DNA of 17,157 nucleotides from Alectryocaccomicrobium faecavium (GTDB lineage Bacteria > Bacillota > Clostridia > Christensenellales > Aristaeellaceae), in contig DVOT01000153.1 of NCBI GenBank assembly GCA_018713425.1, positions 1 to 17,157 on the forward strand, read 5' to 3'. The stretch's first letter is position 1. Every line of letters begins with the position of its first letter. A program made the translations under genes and the position numbers. The notes under the pieces were generated by a model that was not told where the DNA came from, did no database searches, and was given only the letters and a program-made list of their open reading frames with translations. Shown one piece after another: positions 7,073-12,927 of the stretch.

Positions 7073-7993
7073 ATGGAATTTCAGCATACCAGCGTTTTGC
7101 TCCATGAGACGGTGGACGCGCTGCGCGTTTCGCCCGGCGGCCTGTATCTGGATGGCACCTTGGGCGGCGGCGGGCATTCCCGCGAAATTTTGGCTCGCGG
7201 CGGCTGCGTGGTGGGCATCGATCGCGACGCGGAGGCGATTGCCGCCGCGTGCGCGCGCCTCGCCGAATATGGCGAGCGGTTTACGGCCATTCGCGGCAAT
7301 TTTCACGACGCGAAGGCGCTCGTGCAGGGGCCGCTCGATGGCGCGCTTCTGGATCTGGGCGTTTCTTCCCACCAATTGGACGTACGCGAGCGGGGTTTTT
7401 CCTACCATGACGACGCGCCGCTGGACATGCGCATGGACGCGGACGCGCCACTCACCGCGGCGGACATCGTAAACGATTGGCCGCCAGAAGAGATCGCCCG
7501 CATTTTGCGGGAATATGGCGAGGAAAACTGGGCCATGCAGATCGCGCGCGTAATCGCCGACCGGCGCGAAACGGCGCGCATCGAAACCACGGCGCAACTC
7601 GTGGCCATCATCGACGCGGCGATCCCCAAAAAATTTCGCGTGCGGGAAGGCGGCGCGCACCCGGCGCGGCGCACGTTTCAGGCGCTGCGCATCGCGGTGA
7701 ACGACGAGTTGGCCCCGCTGGCGGACGCGTTGCGGGACATCCTCTCGCTTCTGCGGCCCGGCGGGCGGCTATGCGTGATCGCCTTCCATTCGCTGGAAGA
7801 TCGCATTGTGAAGAACACCTTTCGGGAAATGGCGGATCCCTGCACTTGCCCGAAACATTTTCCCGTGTGCGTGTGCGGCAAAAAGCCCGTGGCACGCCTG
7901 ATCACCCGCAAGCCGGTCACGGCGTCGCCCGAGGAGCTTGCGGCCAATCCCCGCGCGCGCAGCGCCCTGCTGCGCGTGGTGGAAAAATTGTAG
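7073..7993 (+). CDS. rsmH: 16S rRNA (cytosine1402-N4)-methyltransferase RsmH
   Basis: RsmH (MraW) methylates N4 of C1402 in the ribosomal P site using S-adenosylmethionine. The 306-residue protein starts MEFQHTSVLLHETVDAL and has the SAM-binding loop LDGTLGGGGHS at 26-36, acidic GIDRD at 48-52, the family segment RGFSYHDDAPLDMRMD around 107-122, AFHSLEDRIVK, and the cysteine cluster PCTCPKHFPVCVCGKKP common in Firmicutes RsmH. The ATG at 7073 is 7 bases after the folC stop, with GTGAGG overlapping that stop. In most Firmicutes this gene heads the dcw division/cell-wall cluster with mraZ and ftsL; here it is instead between folC and rsmI. Nothing looks damaged. Confidence 0.97.
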   Translation: MEFQHTSVLLHETVDALRVSPGGLYLDGTLGGGGHSREILARGGCVVGIDRDAEAIAAACARLAEYGERFTAIRGNFHDAKALVQGPLDGALLDLGVSSHQLDVRERGFSYHDDAPLDMRMDADAPLTAADIVNDWPPEEIARILREYGEENWAMQIARVIADRRETARIETTAQLVAIIDAAIPKKFRVREGGAHPARRTFQALRIAVNDELAPLADALRDILSLLRPGGRLCVIAFHSLEDRIVKNTFREMADPCTCPKHFPVCVCGKKPVARLITRKPVTASPEELAANPRARSALLRVVEKL

Positions 7994-8002
7994 GAGGCCG
8001 GT

Positions 8003-8872
8003 ATGGCGGAACTTCTCGTGGTGGCCACGCCCATTGGCAATCTCGCCGATTTTTCTCCCCGCGCGCGGGAAGCCCTGGAACGGGCGGATCTGATTTGCGC
8101 CGAGGATACGCGGGTGACGCTCAAGCTGCTCAACCATTTCTCCCTCAAAAAGCCCTTGCTTTCTTACCACCGGCACAACGAGGAGGCGCGCGCCGAGCCG
8201 GTGATTGCGCGCATGCTGGGGGAAGATTTGACCGTCGCGCTGGTGAGCGACGCGGGCACGCCGGCCATTTCCGATCCCGGCCAGCAGTTGGTGGACGCGG
8301 CCTGGCGCGCGGGCATCCCTGTCACGCCCGTTTGCGGCCCGTGCGCGGCGGTGACGGCGATTTCCGCCAGTGGGTTCAATGCCCGCGAATACGTCTTTGT
8401 GGGCTTTTTGCCGCGTGAAAAGAAGCCGCTGCGCGAAAAACTCCAGGCGCTGCGCAAAACGGGCGTCCCCGTGGCCGTCGCCTACGAATCCCCGCACCGC
8501 GTGCGCGATCTGGTGGCCGAGTTTGGCGCGCTGTATCCCGCCTGTCCGGTGCTGGCGGCCTGCGACCTCACCAAAAAATTTGAACTGCTGCTGCGCGGCC
8601 TGCCCGCGGAAATCGTCGCCGCGCTCGACGCCAATCCCAAGGCGGATAAGGGCGAATATACGGTGGTGTTCGATTTTTCGTCTCTGCCGGCGGAAGAGGA
8701 GCCGCCCGCGCCGCAGAGGAGCGCGGCGGAGTGGATGCTGTCCGCGCTGCTCGATGGCGCGTCTTTGGACGAAGCCGCCGCGCGGGCGCAGGAGCATTGC
8801 CCGCGCAACGAGGTGTACCGCGCGAAACTCCGCGTGCGGGAAATGCTCGAAAATCTGGGCGCGGCAGATTGA
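8003..8872 (+). CDS. rsmI: 16S rRNA (cytidine1402-2'-O)-methyltransferase RsmI
   Basis: RsmI is a tetrapyrrole-methylase-fold enzyme that adds a 2'-O-methyl group to C1402, the same nucleotide that RsmH methylates on N4. The 289-residue product begins with LLVVATPIGNLADFS, followed by AEDTRVTLKLLNHF, SYHRHNE, VSDAGTPAISDPG, YESPHR and DANPKADKGEYTVV, all family signatures. A departure is the loop usually written PGPSA, which reads CGPCA at residues 111-115. ATG 8003 has a perfect AGGAGG at 7992-7997 overlapping the rsmH stop, so the two genes are coupled. It is the last gene before a 110-base gap holding a TATAAT box and a terminator-like hairpin. Confidence 0.97.
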   Translation: MAELLVVATPIGNLADFSPRAREALERADLICAEDTRVTLKLLNHFSLKKPLLSYHRHNEEARAEPVIARMLGEDLTVALVSDAGTPAISDPGQQLVDAAWRAGIPVTPVCGPCAAVTAISASGFNAREYVFVGFLPREKKPLREKLQALRKTGVPVAVAYESPHRVRDLVAEFGALYPACPVLAACDLTKKFELLLRGLPAEIVAALDANPKADKGEYTVVFDFSSLPAEEEPPAPQRSAAEWMLSALLDGASLDEAAARAQEHCPRNEVYRAKLRVREMLENLGAAD

Positions 8873-8912
8873 AGCGGCTTAGGATTTTCTCAAGAATTCC
8901 CCAATAGACCAT

Positions 8913-8918
8913 TATAAT
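8913..8918 (+). promoter_or_regulatory. Possible -10 box before the carboxypeptidase gene
   Basis: TATAAT at 8913-8918 is a perfect -10 hexamer about 40 bases after rsmI, but no good -35 lies 16-19 bases upstream (the 17-base position is TCAAGA). The overlapping CATTATA at 8910-8916 also matches a sigma-G/F-type -10, again without a matching -35. If used, the transcript would begin near 8925, right before the hairpin at 8928. Confidence 0.4.
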
Positions 8919-8927
8919 CTTGCTCCC

Positions 8928-8967
8928 ATCCGTCTGGTACAATGCTTACCAGACGGATTTTTGTTTT
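8928..8967 (+). terminator. Strong intrinsic terminator or attenuator
   Basis: ATCCGTCTGGTA at 8928-8939 and its exact complement at 8947-8958 form a 12-bp stem with a 7-base loop, followed by TTTTTGTTTT to 8967. This is the best terminator in the window. It can end the trpS-folC-rsmH-rsmI transcript. Because a TATAAT box precedes it and the GGGAGG of the next gene directly follows it, it could also act as a leader element. In addition CTCCC at 8923-8927 can pair with GGGAG at 8968-8972, closing the structure over the ribosome binding site. Confidence 0.88.
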
Positions 8968-8982
8968 GGGAGGGAAGAGAAT

Positions 8983-9672
8983 ATGAGAGCACAAGCATAC
9001 AAGCGGCGCGTTTCGACGGTGGCGTGGGGCTTGATTTTGTTTGCGGCGATTGCCTGCTGGAGCCTGTATTCGGCAGGGGAGCAAGGCATGTACGCGCCGG
9101 ATGGCGCGCCTCAAGCCGGGATAGAGGCGCATTTCGGCGAGTTACCCTGGAATTTGACGCTGGTCAATCGCTGGAATCCCCTGCCGGAAGACTACGATTT
9201 GCATCTGGTAGACGTGCCGGGCGGGGAAAAAGTGGACGAACGCATTTATGAGCCGCTCATGGCCATGCTGGAGGCGGCGGAGCGGGAAGGACTGGGGCCG
9301 TTCGTTGCCTCTGGCTACCGTACGCAGGAAAAGCAGCAGAGCTTGTACGACGAAAAGATTCAGGAATACCGCGCGCAGGGGTATTCGGCGGAAGAGGCCG
9401 TGCGGCAGGCGCAAAGATGGGTGGCCGTGCCCGGCACGAGCGAACATCAACTGGGCATTGCCGTGGACATCAACGGCGCGGTGTGGGAAGTGTATCCATG
9501 GCTGCAAGCGAACAGCTACAAATATGGTTTTATTTTCCGCTATCCCGGGGAGAAGACGAGCTTGACCGGCACAGCGGAAGAAGTGTGGCATTACCGCTAT
9601 GTGGGCGTGGAGGCCGCCGCGCAAATTTACGAGCGAGGCCTCTGCCTGGAAGAGTACCTGGAAACTCTGTAA
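8983..9672 (+). CDS. D-alanyl-D-alanine carboxypeptidase, VanY/peptidase M15B family
   Basis: This zinc peptidase would remove the terminal D-alanine from peptidoglycan stem peptides outside the membrane. The 229 residues comprise an N-terminal basic stretch and one hydrophobic segment (residues about 13-31, VAWGLILFAAIACWSLYSA) acting as signal anchor, then the M15B domain. Visible zinc and catalytic residues are H155 and D162 in the SEHQLGIAVDI motif, and E200 and H203 in EEVWHYRYVG. SGYRTQEKQQSLYDEKI is the other family signature. ATG 8983 with GGGAGG at 8968-8973 is chosen; a TTG at 8920 would translate through the terminator hairpin. A sporulation operon follows. A role in cortex or wall trimming during sporulation is possible but unproven. 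No vancomycin-resistance genes accompany it, so the VanY name reflects family only. Confidence 0.92.
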   Translation: MRAQAYKRRVSTVAWGLILFAAIACWSLYSAGEQGMYAPDGAPQAGIEAHFGELPWNLTLVNRWNPLPEDYDLHLVDVPGGEKVDERIYEPLMAMLEAAEREGLGPFVASGYRTQEKQQSLYDEKIQEYRAQGYSAEEAVRQAQRWVAVPGTSEHQLGIAVDINGAVWEVYPWLQANSYKYGFIFRYPGEKTSLTGTAEEVWHYRYVGVEAAAQIYERGLCLEEYLETL

Positions 9673-9689
9673 CCCGGCCGCCTCGCTTT

Positions 9690-9718
9690 GCATAAATCGC
9701 GGATTTGCGCGCATACTG
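9690..9718 (+). promoter_or_regulatory. Sigma-G-like forespore promoter of the spoVA operon
   Basis: GCATA at 9690-9694 matches the sigma-G -35 consensus GHATR fully. CATACTG at 9712-9718 matches the -10 consensus CATWHTA at six of seven positions, with a 17-base spacer. Transcription would start near 9725. The spoVA operon is known to be sigma-G dependent in Bacillus and forespore-expressed in Clostridia, so position and function agree. It does not resemble a sigma-A promoter. Confidence 0.7.
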
Positions 9719-9749
9719 GCGAAAGAACGGTTTTCGGGAGGAATGACCA

Positions 9750-9869
9750 ATGCGGCAGCAGATTCCGATATTTTGCCTTGCGCGCGAAGCCCGGCCGGGG
9801 GATCGCGAAATTCGTATGAAGGCGGCGCTGCGTCCCCTGCGCCTGTTGGGAGGGAAGCGGCATGCGTAA
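9750..9869 (+). CDS. Possible 39-residue basic peptide upstream of spoVAC
   Basis: An ATG at 9750 with a perfect GGGAGG at 9736-9741 (8-base spacing) opens 39 codons ending in TAA at 9867-9869, which overlaps the first 8 bases of spoVAC. The peptide begins MRQQIPIFCLAREARPGD and is rich in arginine, with a hydrophobic-basic C-terminal half (ALRPLRLLGGKRHA). I do not recognise it. It lies between the sigma-G-like promoter and spoVAC, so it would be translated in the forespore and could couple translation to spoVAC. An ATG at 9743 in another frame has the same ribosome binding bases too close to use well. It could be only leader RNA; no homology claim is made. Confidence 0.35.
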   Translation: MRQQIPIFCLAREARPGDREIRMKAALRPLRLLGGKRHA

Positions 9870-10314
9870 CCACGCGGGAGACAAATCCTATGATCAACTG
9901 GTGAAGGAAAAAACGCCCGGCAGCCCCAAGCTCCAGGGATATATTCGCGCATTTTGGGTGGGCGGCGTGATCTGCTCCATCGGGCAGGTGCTGAATTTTT
10001 GGGCCGACGCGCTGCAACTGACGGTGATCACCACCCCCATGTTCACCGCCATGGTGCTCGTGTTTGTGGGCACCACGCTCACAGGCCTTGGCGTGTACGA
10101 CCGCATTGGCAAATACGCGGGCGCCGGTTCTATCGTGCCCATCACGGGCTTTGCCAATTCGATGGCCGCTTCGGCCATGGAGTTTCGGCGGGAAGGACTG
10201 GTGTTGGGCCTGGGTTCGCGCCTGTTCACCGTGGCGGGGCCGGTGCTGGCTTATGGCATCACGGCATCCATCCTCGTGGGGATCATTTACTGGATTGTGG
10301 GGAAGGTGATTTGA
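9862..10314 (+). CDS. spoVAC: Stage V sporulation protein AC
   Basis: SpoVAC is a forespore inner-membrane protein of the SpoVA channel that moves calcium-dipicolinate into the developing spore and out at germination; in Bacillus it behaves as a mechanosensitive channel. The 150-residue protein has a hydrophilic N-terminus (to about residue 25) with YDQLVKEKTPGSPK, then several hydrophobic segments, and the family signature GAGSIVPITGFANSMAASAMEFRREG around residues 91-116. ATG 9862 has GGGAGGG at 9848-9854, 7 bases upstream. It overlaps the possible small ORF upstream and shares a base with spoVAD (TGATG). Its C-terminal half resembles SpoVAE of the same operon, a known relationship. Confidence 0.97.
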   Translation: MRNHAGDKSYDQLVKEKTPGSPKLQGYIRAFWVGGVICSIGQVLNFWADALQLTVITTPMFTAMVLVFVGTTLTGLGVYDRIGKYAGAGSIVPITGFANSMAASAMEFRREGLVLGLGSRLFTVAGPVLAYGITASILVGIIYWIVGKVI

Positions 10315-11318
10315 TGGGCGCGGACAGGACGCTGGTATTTCCCACCCGCCCGGCCATCGTTTCGGCGGCTTCCATTGCGGGTCCGAAGGAGGGACAGGGG
10401 CCGCTAGGGGACAAATTTGACGTAGTGCTTGAAGAGGATTTGCTGGGCCAGATTAGTTGGGAAATGGCGGAAAGCGAAATGCTGCGGCGCACGGTGGAAT
10501 TGTGCTGCCAAAAGGGCGGAATCGCGGTCGCCAACGTGCAGGCGCTGCTCAGCGGCGATTTGAACAACCAGATCATCGCTTCCACTTTCGCCGCGCGCGC
10601 GTTGGGCACGCCTTTTTTGGGCCTGTATGGCGCGTGCTCCACATTTGTGGAGGCGCTCATTTTGGGGGCCATGCTGGTGGACGGCGGGTATCGCGAAAAC
10701 GCGATGGCCGCCGCGTGCAGCCATTTTTGCACGGCGGAGCGGCAATTCCGCAATCCGCTGGAACTGGGCACGCAGCGCCCGCCTTCCGCACAGTGGACGG
10801 CCACGGCCGCGGGCGCGGTGCTGCTCGCGCGCCGGGACGGGGCGCAGGTGTGCGTGGCGAATGGCACGCTGGGGCGGGTGGTAGACCGCAAAATCCGCGA
10901 CGCGAACCACATGGGCGCGGTGATGGCGCCTGCCGTGTGCGATACCATCTGCGCGCATTTCGCGCAGACGGGCACGGACGCGGGCGATTACGACCGCGTC
11001 GCCACCGGCGATTTGGGCGTTATTGGCCGGGAATTGCTGCTGGAACTGCTGCGGGAGCGCGGTGTGGATATGCCGGAAGAAAAGCTCACGGACTGCGGCG
11101 CTTCGCTCTATTACGATTGGCAGGACGCGCACGCGGGCGGCAGCGGTGCGGGCTGCATCGCCGCCACCACTTGCGCCCGGCTGCTGGATGAAGTGCGCGA
11201 AGGCGCGAAACAGCGCCTGTTGCTGGTGGGCAGCGGCGCGCTTTTGAGCTGGACGAGCGCGCAGCAGGGCGAATCCATTCCCGGGATCGCCTTCGCCGCG
11301 ACGCTGGAGGGGAAATAG
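10314..11318 (+). CDS. spoVAD: Stage V sporulation protein AD
   Basis: SpoVAD is the soluble, membrane-associated, dipicolinic-acid-binding subunit of the SpoVA complex, with a thiolase/ketoacyl-synthase-like fold. The 334 residues show the expected FLGLYGACSTFVEAL segment with the thiolase-position cysteine at residue 108, CSHFCTAERQFRNPLE around 135-150, QRPPSAQWT, and YDRVATGDLGVIG near 225. No signal peptide or membrane segment is evident, as expected. The ATG at 10314 shares its A with the spoVAC stop, implying tight translational coupling and equal dosage. A frame extension to 9954 is discarded because it is spoVAC read in another frame. Confidence 0.97.
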   Translation: MGADRTLVFPTRPAIVSAASIAGPKEGQGPLGDKFDVVLEEDLLGQISWEMAESEMLRRTVELCCQKGGIAVANVQALLSGDLNNQIIASTFAARALGTPFLGLYGACSTFVEALILGAMLVDGGYRENAMAAACSHFCTAERQFRNPLELGTQRPPSAQWTATAAGAVLLARRDGAQVCVANGTLGRVVDRKIRDANHMGAVMAPAVCDTICAHFAQTGTDAGDYDRVATGDLGVIGRELLLELLRERGVDMPEEKLTDCGASLYYDWQDAHAGGSGAGCIAATTCARLLDEVREGAKQRLLLVGSGALLSWTSAQQGESIPGIAFAATLEGK

Positions 11319-11687
11319 ATGGAAACGGTGTGGATGTTTGTAAAGGCCTTCGTCGTAGGCGGGCTGATCTGCTGTGTGGGGCAGGCGCTCCTCATGCACA
11401 CGGGGCTCACCAGCGCGCGCATTCTGGTGCTGTTCGTGGTGGCGGGCGTGGTGCTCACCGCACTGGGCGTGTATAAGCCGCTTGTGGATTTCGCGGGCGC
11501 GGGCGCGACCGTGCCGCTCACGGGTTTTGGCTATTCACTGGCCATGGGCGCGATGGAAGCCGTGCACAAATATGGGTTCTTTGGCGCGTTCACCGGCGGC
11601 ATTCAAAACACCGCCGCCGGCGTGGCGACGGCCATTTTGTTCGGCTTGCTCAATGCGCTAATTTTCAAGCCCAAGGCAAAGCCGTAG
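11319..11687 (+). CDS. spoVAE: Stage V sporulation protein AE (SpoVAEb type)
   Basis: The 122-residue membrane protein is the third core SpoVA subunit. It has about four hydrophobic segments and the motif GAGATVPLTGFGYSLAMGAMEAV around residues 64-86, paralogous to the matching part of SpoVAC. The ATG follows the spoVAD stop directly, with GGAGGGG at 11306-11312 six bases upstream. The operon here is the minimal clostridial set C-D-E, without spoVAA, spoVAB or spoVAF. The 57-base gap to the converging minus-strand gene contains no clear terminator. Confidence 0.97.
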   Translation: METVWMFVKAFVVGGLICCVGQALLMHTGLTSARILVLFVVAGVVLTALGVYKPLVDFAGAGATVPLTGFGYSLAMGAMEAVHKYGFFGAFTGGIQNTAAGVATAILFGLLNALIFKPKAKP

Positions 11688-11744
11688 GGAAGGGTTGGCG
11701 ATTTTGGCGGGCCGGCGGCGCAGATTTTTCTGGATGGGACTCTT

Positions 11745-12617
11745 TTAGCGCGCGATGCGGCGCAGCGCGCTCTGGCGGTGGAAAGTGGCCAGCAGGGGAA
11801 GCATTAGGCAAGCCTTCACTGTGCCCACCAGGATTTCTTCCAACAGGCGCGGCAGCCAAATGGCGATGAAGGGAAACACCTTCCAGGAAGCGTAAACCGT
11901 TTCGCGCAGGATTACCGTATTGAGCGTGGTGACGATCACGCCGGAGAGCAGCACTGCGAGCGTGAGCGCAAGCGTACCAGTTTGCGCTTGCGCGTCCGCC
12001 GCGCGCTTGCTGGCGATGGCGTCCGCCATCAGCAGGCATAGCCCCAGCGCGGCGCACAGGAACAGGCCGCCGGTGATGAGCGTGCGGTAGGTTGCCAGGT
12101 TGCCGGCAGGATCCTTGGTTCCGGCGGCGCGCTCGGCCAAGACGCGGCTGAGCGCGTGCATTTGCGCGGGATCCGCGGTTTCCTCTCCCGTGAACAGGTT
12201 CGCGAGGCCGTCCGCGCGGAAACAATACAGGGCGTATAGCCCGGCGAGGAGCAGCAGCGCGGAAAGCGCGATGATGGCCGCGCGCACTCGGGCGGGCCGG
12301 GCCTTGCGGAAGGCGAAATAGAGCCATCCGCGCAGCGCGCCGCCCAGCGCGGCGGTGAGTGTGATGAGCGGCATGAACGCGCCCATGGGCTTGATCAAAT
12401 AGCCCAGCAAATCATTCAGGCCGGAGACCGCCGCCCCGTATCCCGGGCCGAACAGCACGCTGGGCAGCATGGAGAAAATGCCGGATATGCCCACGCTCAC
12501 GCCGTTTTCGCCGAACAGGGGCAGATAGATGGTGAAAAATGTGTTGAGCACCAACGCCACGCTCATCAGCAGCGCGCTCACCGCGATGCGGCGAATGGAT
12601 AGGGAAGATTGGGTCAT
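11745..12617 (-). CDS. folT: ECF transporter S component, folate type (FolT-like), with internal insertion
   Basis: S components bind a vitamin and work with a shared EcfA-EcfA'-EcfT energizing module, which is not in this window. The 290-residue membrane protein starts MTQSSLSIRRIAVSALLMSV. The folate-type core is visible as VGISGIFSMLPSVLFGPGYGA, GLNDLLGYLIKPMGAFMPLITLTAALGG (about residues 66-93) and NTVILRE plus KVFPFIAIWLPRLLEE near the end. FolT is usually about 170-180 residues. Here residues about 112-213 are additional: two hydrophobic segments flanking a 45-residue hydrophilic loop. The substrate assignment rests mainly on the THF riboswitch and terminator directly upstream. Start ATG at 12617 has GGACGG about 9 bases upstream; an open frame to 12797 runs through the riboswitch and is rejected. 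Confidence 0.82.
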   Translation of the reverse strand: MTQSSLSIRRIAVSALLMSVALVLNTFFTIYLPLFGENGVSVGISGIFSMLPSVLFGPGYGAAVSGLNDLLGYLIKPMGAFMPLITLTAALGGALRGWLYFAFRKARPARVRAAIIALSALLLLAGLYALYCFRADGLANLFTGEETADPAQMHALSRVLAERAAGTKDPAGNLATYRTLITGGLFLCAALGLCLLMADAIASKRAADAQAQTGTLALTLAVLLSGVIVTTLNTVILRETVYASWKVFPFIAIWLPRLLEEILVGTVKACLMLPLLATFHRQSALRRIAR

Positions 12618-12670
12618 AGGGTTGGGCCGTCCTTTCTGCGATAACGCGATTTGCCGCAGGAACGGCACAC

Positions 12671-12712
12671 AAAAAAGCGCCTGCCCTGCGGCGCGGCCGC
12701 ATAGCAGGAGCC
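12671..12712 (-). terminator. Riboswitch expression-platform terminator
   Basis: On the minus strand CCTGC (12708-12704) pairs with GCAGG (12684-12680) and GCGGC with GCCGC inside it, with a GC closing pair outside, followed by six U at 12676-12671 and GUGU. It lies between the THF aptamer and folT, 54 bases before the ATG, where an attenuator is expected. A small hairpin TGAAG/CTTCA lies just upstream at 12713-12726. Confidence 0.82.
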
Positions 12713-12741
12713 TGAAGTATCCTTCAAAAGCCTCTTCATGC

Positions 12742-12858
12742 GGCAGCGGGATGCGAACTCCGCACCGCGAGCGAAAAGCTCTTCGTCTCCCCGGCAACTC
12801 CCCGTCCGGAAAGCACTCCAGCGCGCAAAGCGCGCAACGCGCGGAATCCTACTCTGCC
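12742..12858 (-). promoter_or_regulatory. THF riboswitch (folate aptamer)
   Basis: Read on the minus strand from 12858 to 12742, the 117 bases carry the conserved pieces of the tetrahydrofolate riboswitch in order: GGCAGAGUAG at the 5' end, GAGUGC, GGGAGUUGCC, GACGAA, CGCGGUG, and GCAUCCCGCUGCC at the 3' end. P1 forms between GGCAG and CUGCC; a second helix pairs AUUCCGC with GCGGAGU; CUUUCCGG pairs with CCGGGGAG. One junction strand, normally CGUUAAGUG, is interrupted by a perfect GCGCGC-UUU-GCGCGC hairpin (12835-12821). Position after a promoter and before a terminator and folT agrees with known uses of this riboswitch in Clostridia. Confidence 0.85.
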
Positions 12859-12878
12859 TGTAATGGATTGCGGTTTTT

Positions 12879-12907
12879 ACCATACCACGAAACCGGCGCG
12901 CTGTCAA
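12879..12907 (-). promoter_or_regulatory. Sigma-A promoter of the riboswitch-folT unit
   Basis: On the minus strand TTGACA occupies 12907-12902 and TATGGT 12884-12879 with a 17-base spacer, and TGG directly before the -10 adds an extended -10. Transcription would start near 12872, some 14 bases before the aptamer. The -35 hexamer lies inside the palindrome at 12895-12914. Confidence 0.83.
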
Positions 12908-12914
12908 GCGCGCC
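12895..12914 (-). terminator. GC palindrome after the kinase gene, possible terminator
   Basis: GGCGCGCT (12895-12902) and AGCGCGCC (12907-12914) form a perfect 8-bp stem with a 4-base loop, 14 bases after the kinase stop codon. The U-tract is poor (GGUUUCG), so termination is uncertain. The loop and its flanks include the -35 hexamer of the folT promoter. Confidence 0.4.
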
Positions 12915-12927
12915 GAGGTGAAAAAGG

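Noticed and set aside
5687..7660. 657-codon open frame on the minus strand
   Set aside because: Antisense of trpS, folC and rsmH with biased composition and no recognisable motif.
8920..8982. Upstream TTG start for the carboxypeptidase
   Set aside because: It would translate through the terminator hairpin and the ribosome binding site; ATG 8983 has GGGAGG and yields a normal signal anchor.
8983..9672. Vancomycin resistance role for the VanY-type gene
   Set aside because: No vanH, vanA/B, vanX or vanRS genes nearby; the neighbours are rRNA methylation and sporulation genes.
9743..9904. Alternative 53-codon ORF at ATG 9743
   Set aside because: The start is 1-2 bases from the GGGAGG, too close, and it overlaps spoVAC by more than 40 bases out of frame.
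12618..12797. 60-codon N-terminal extension of the FolT-like gene
   Set aside because: It runs through the THF riboswitch and terminator and encodes no membrane-protein-like sequence.
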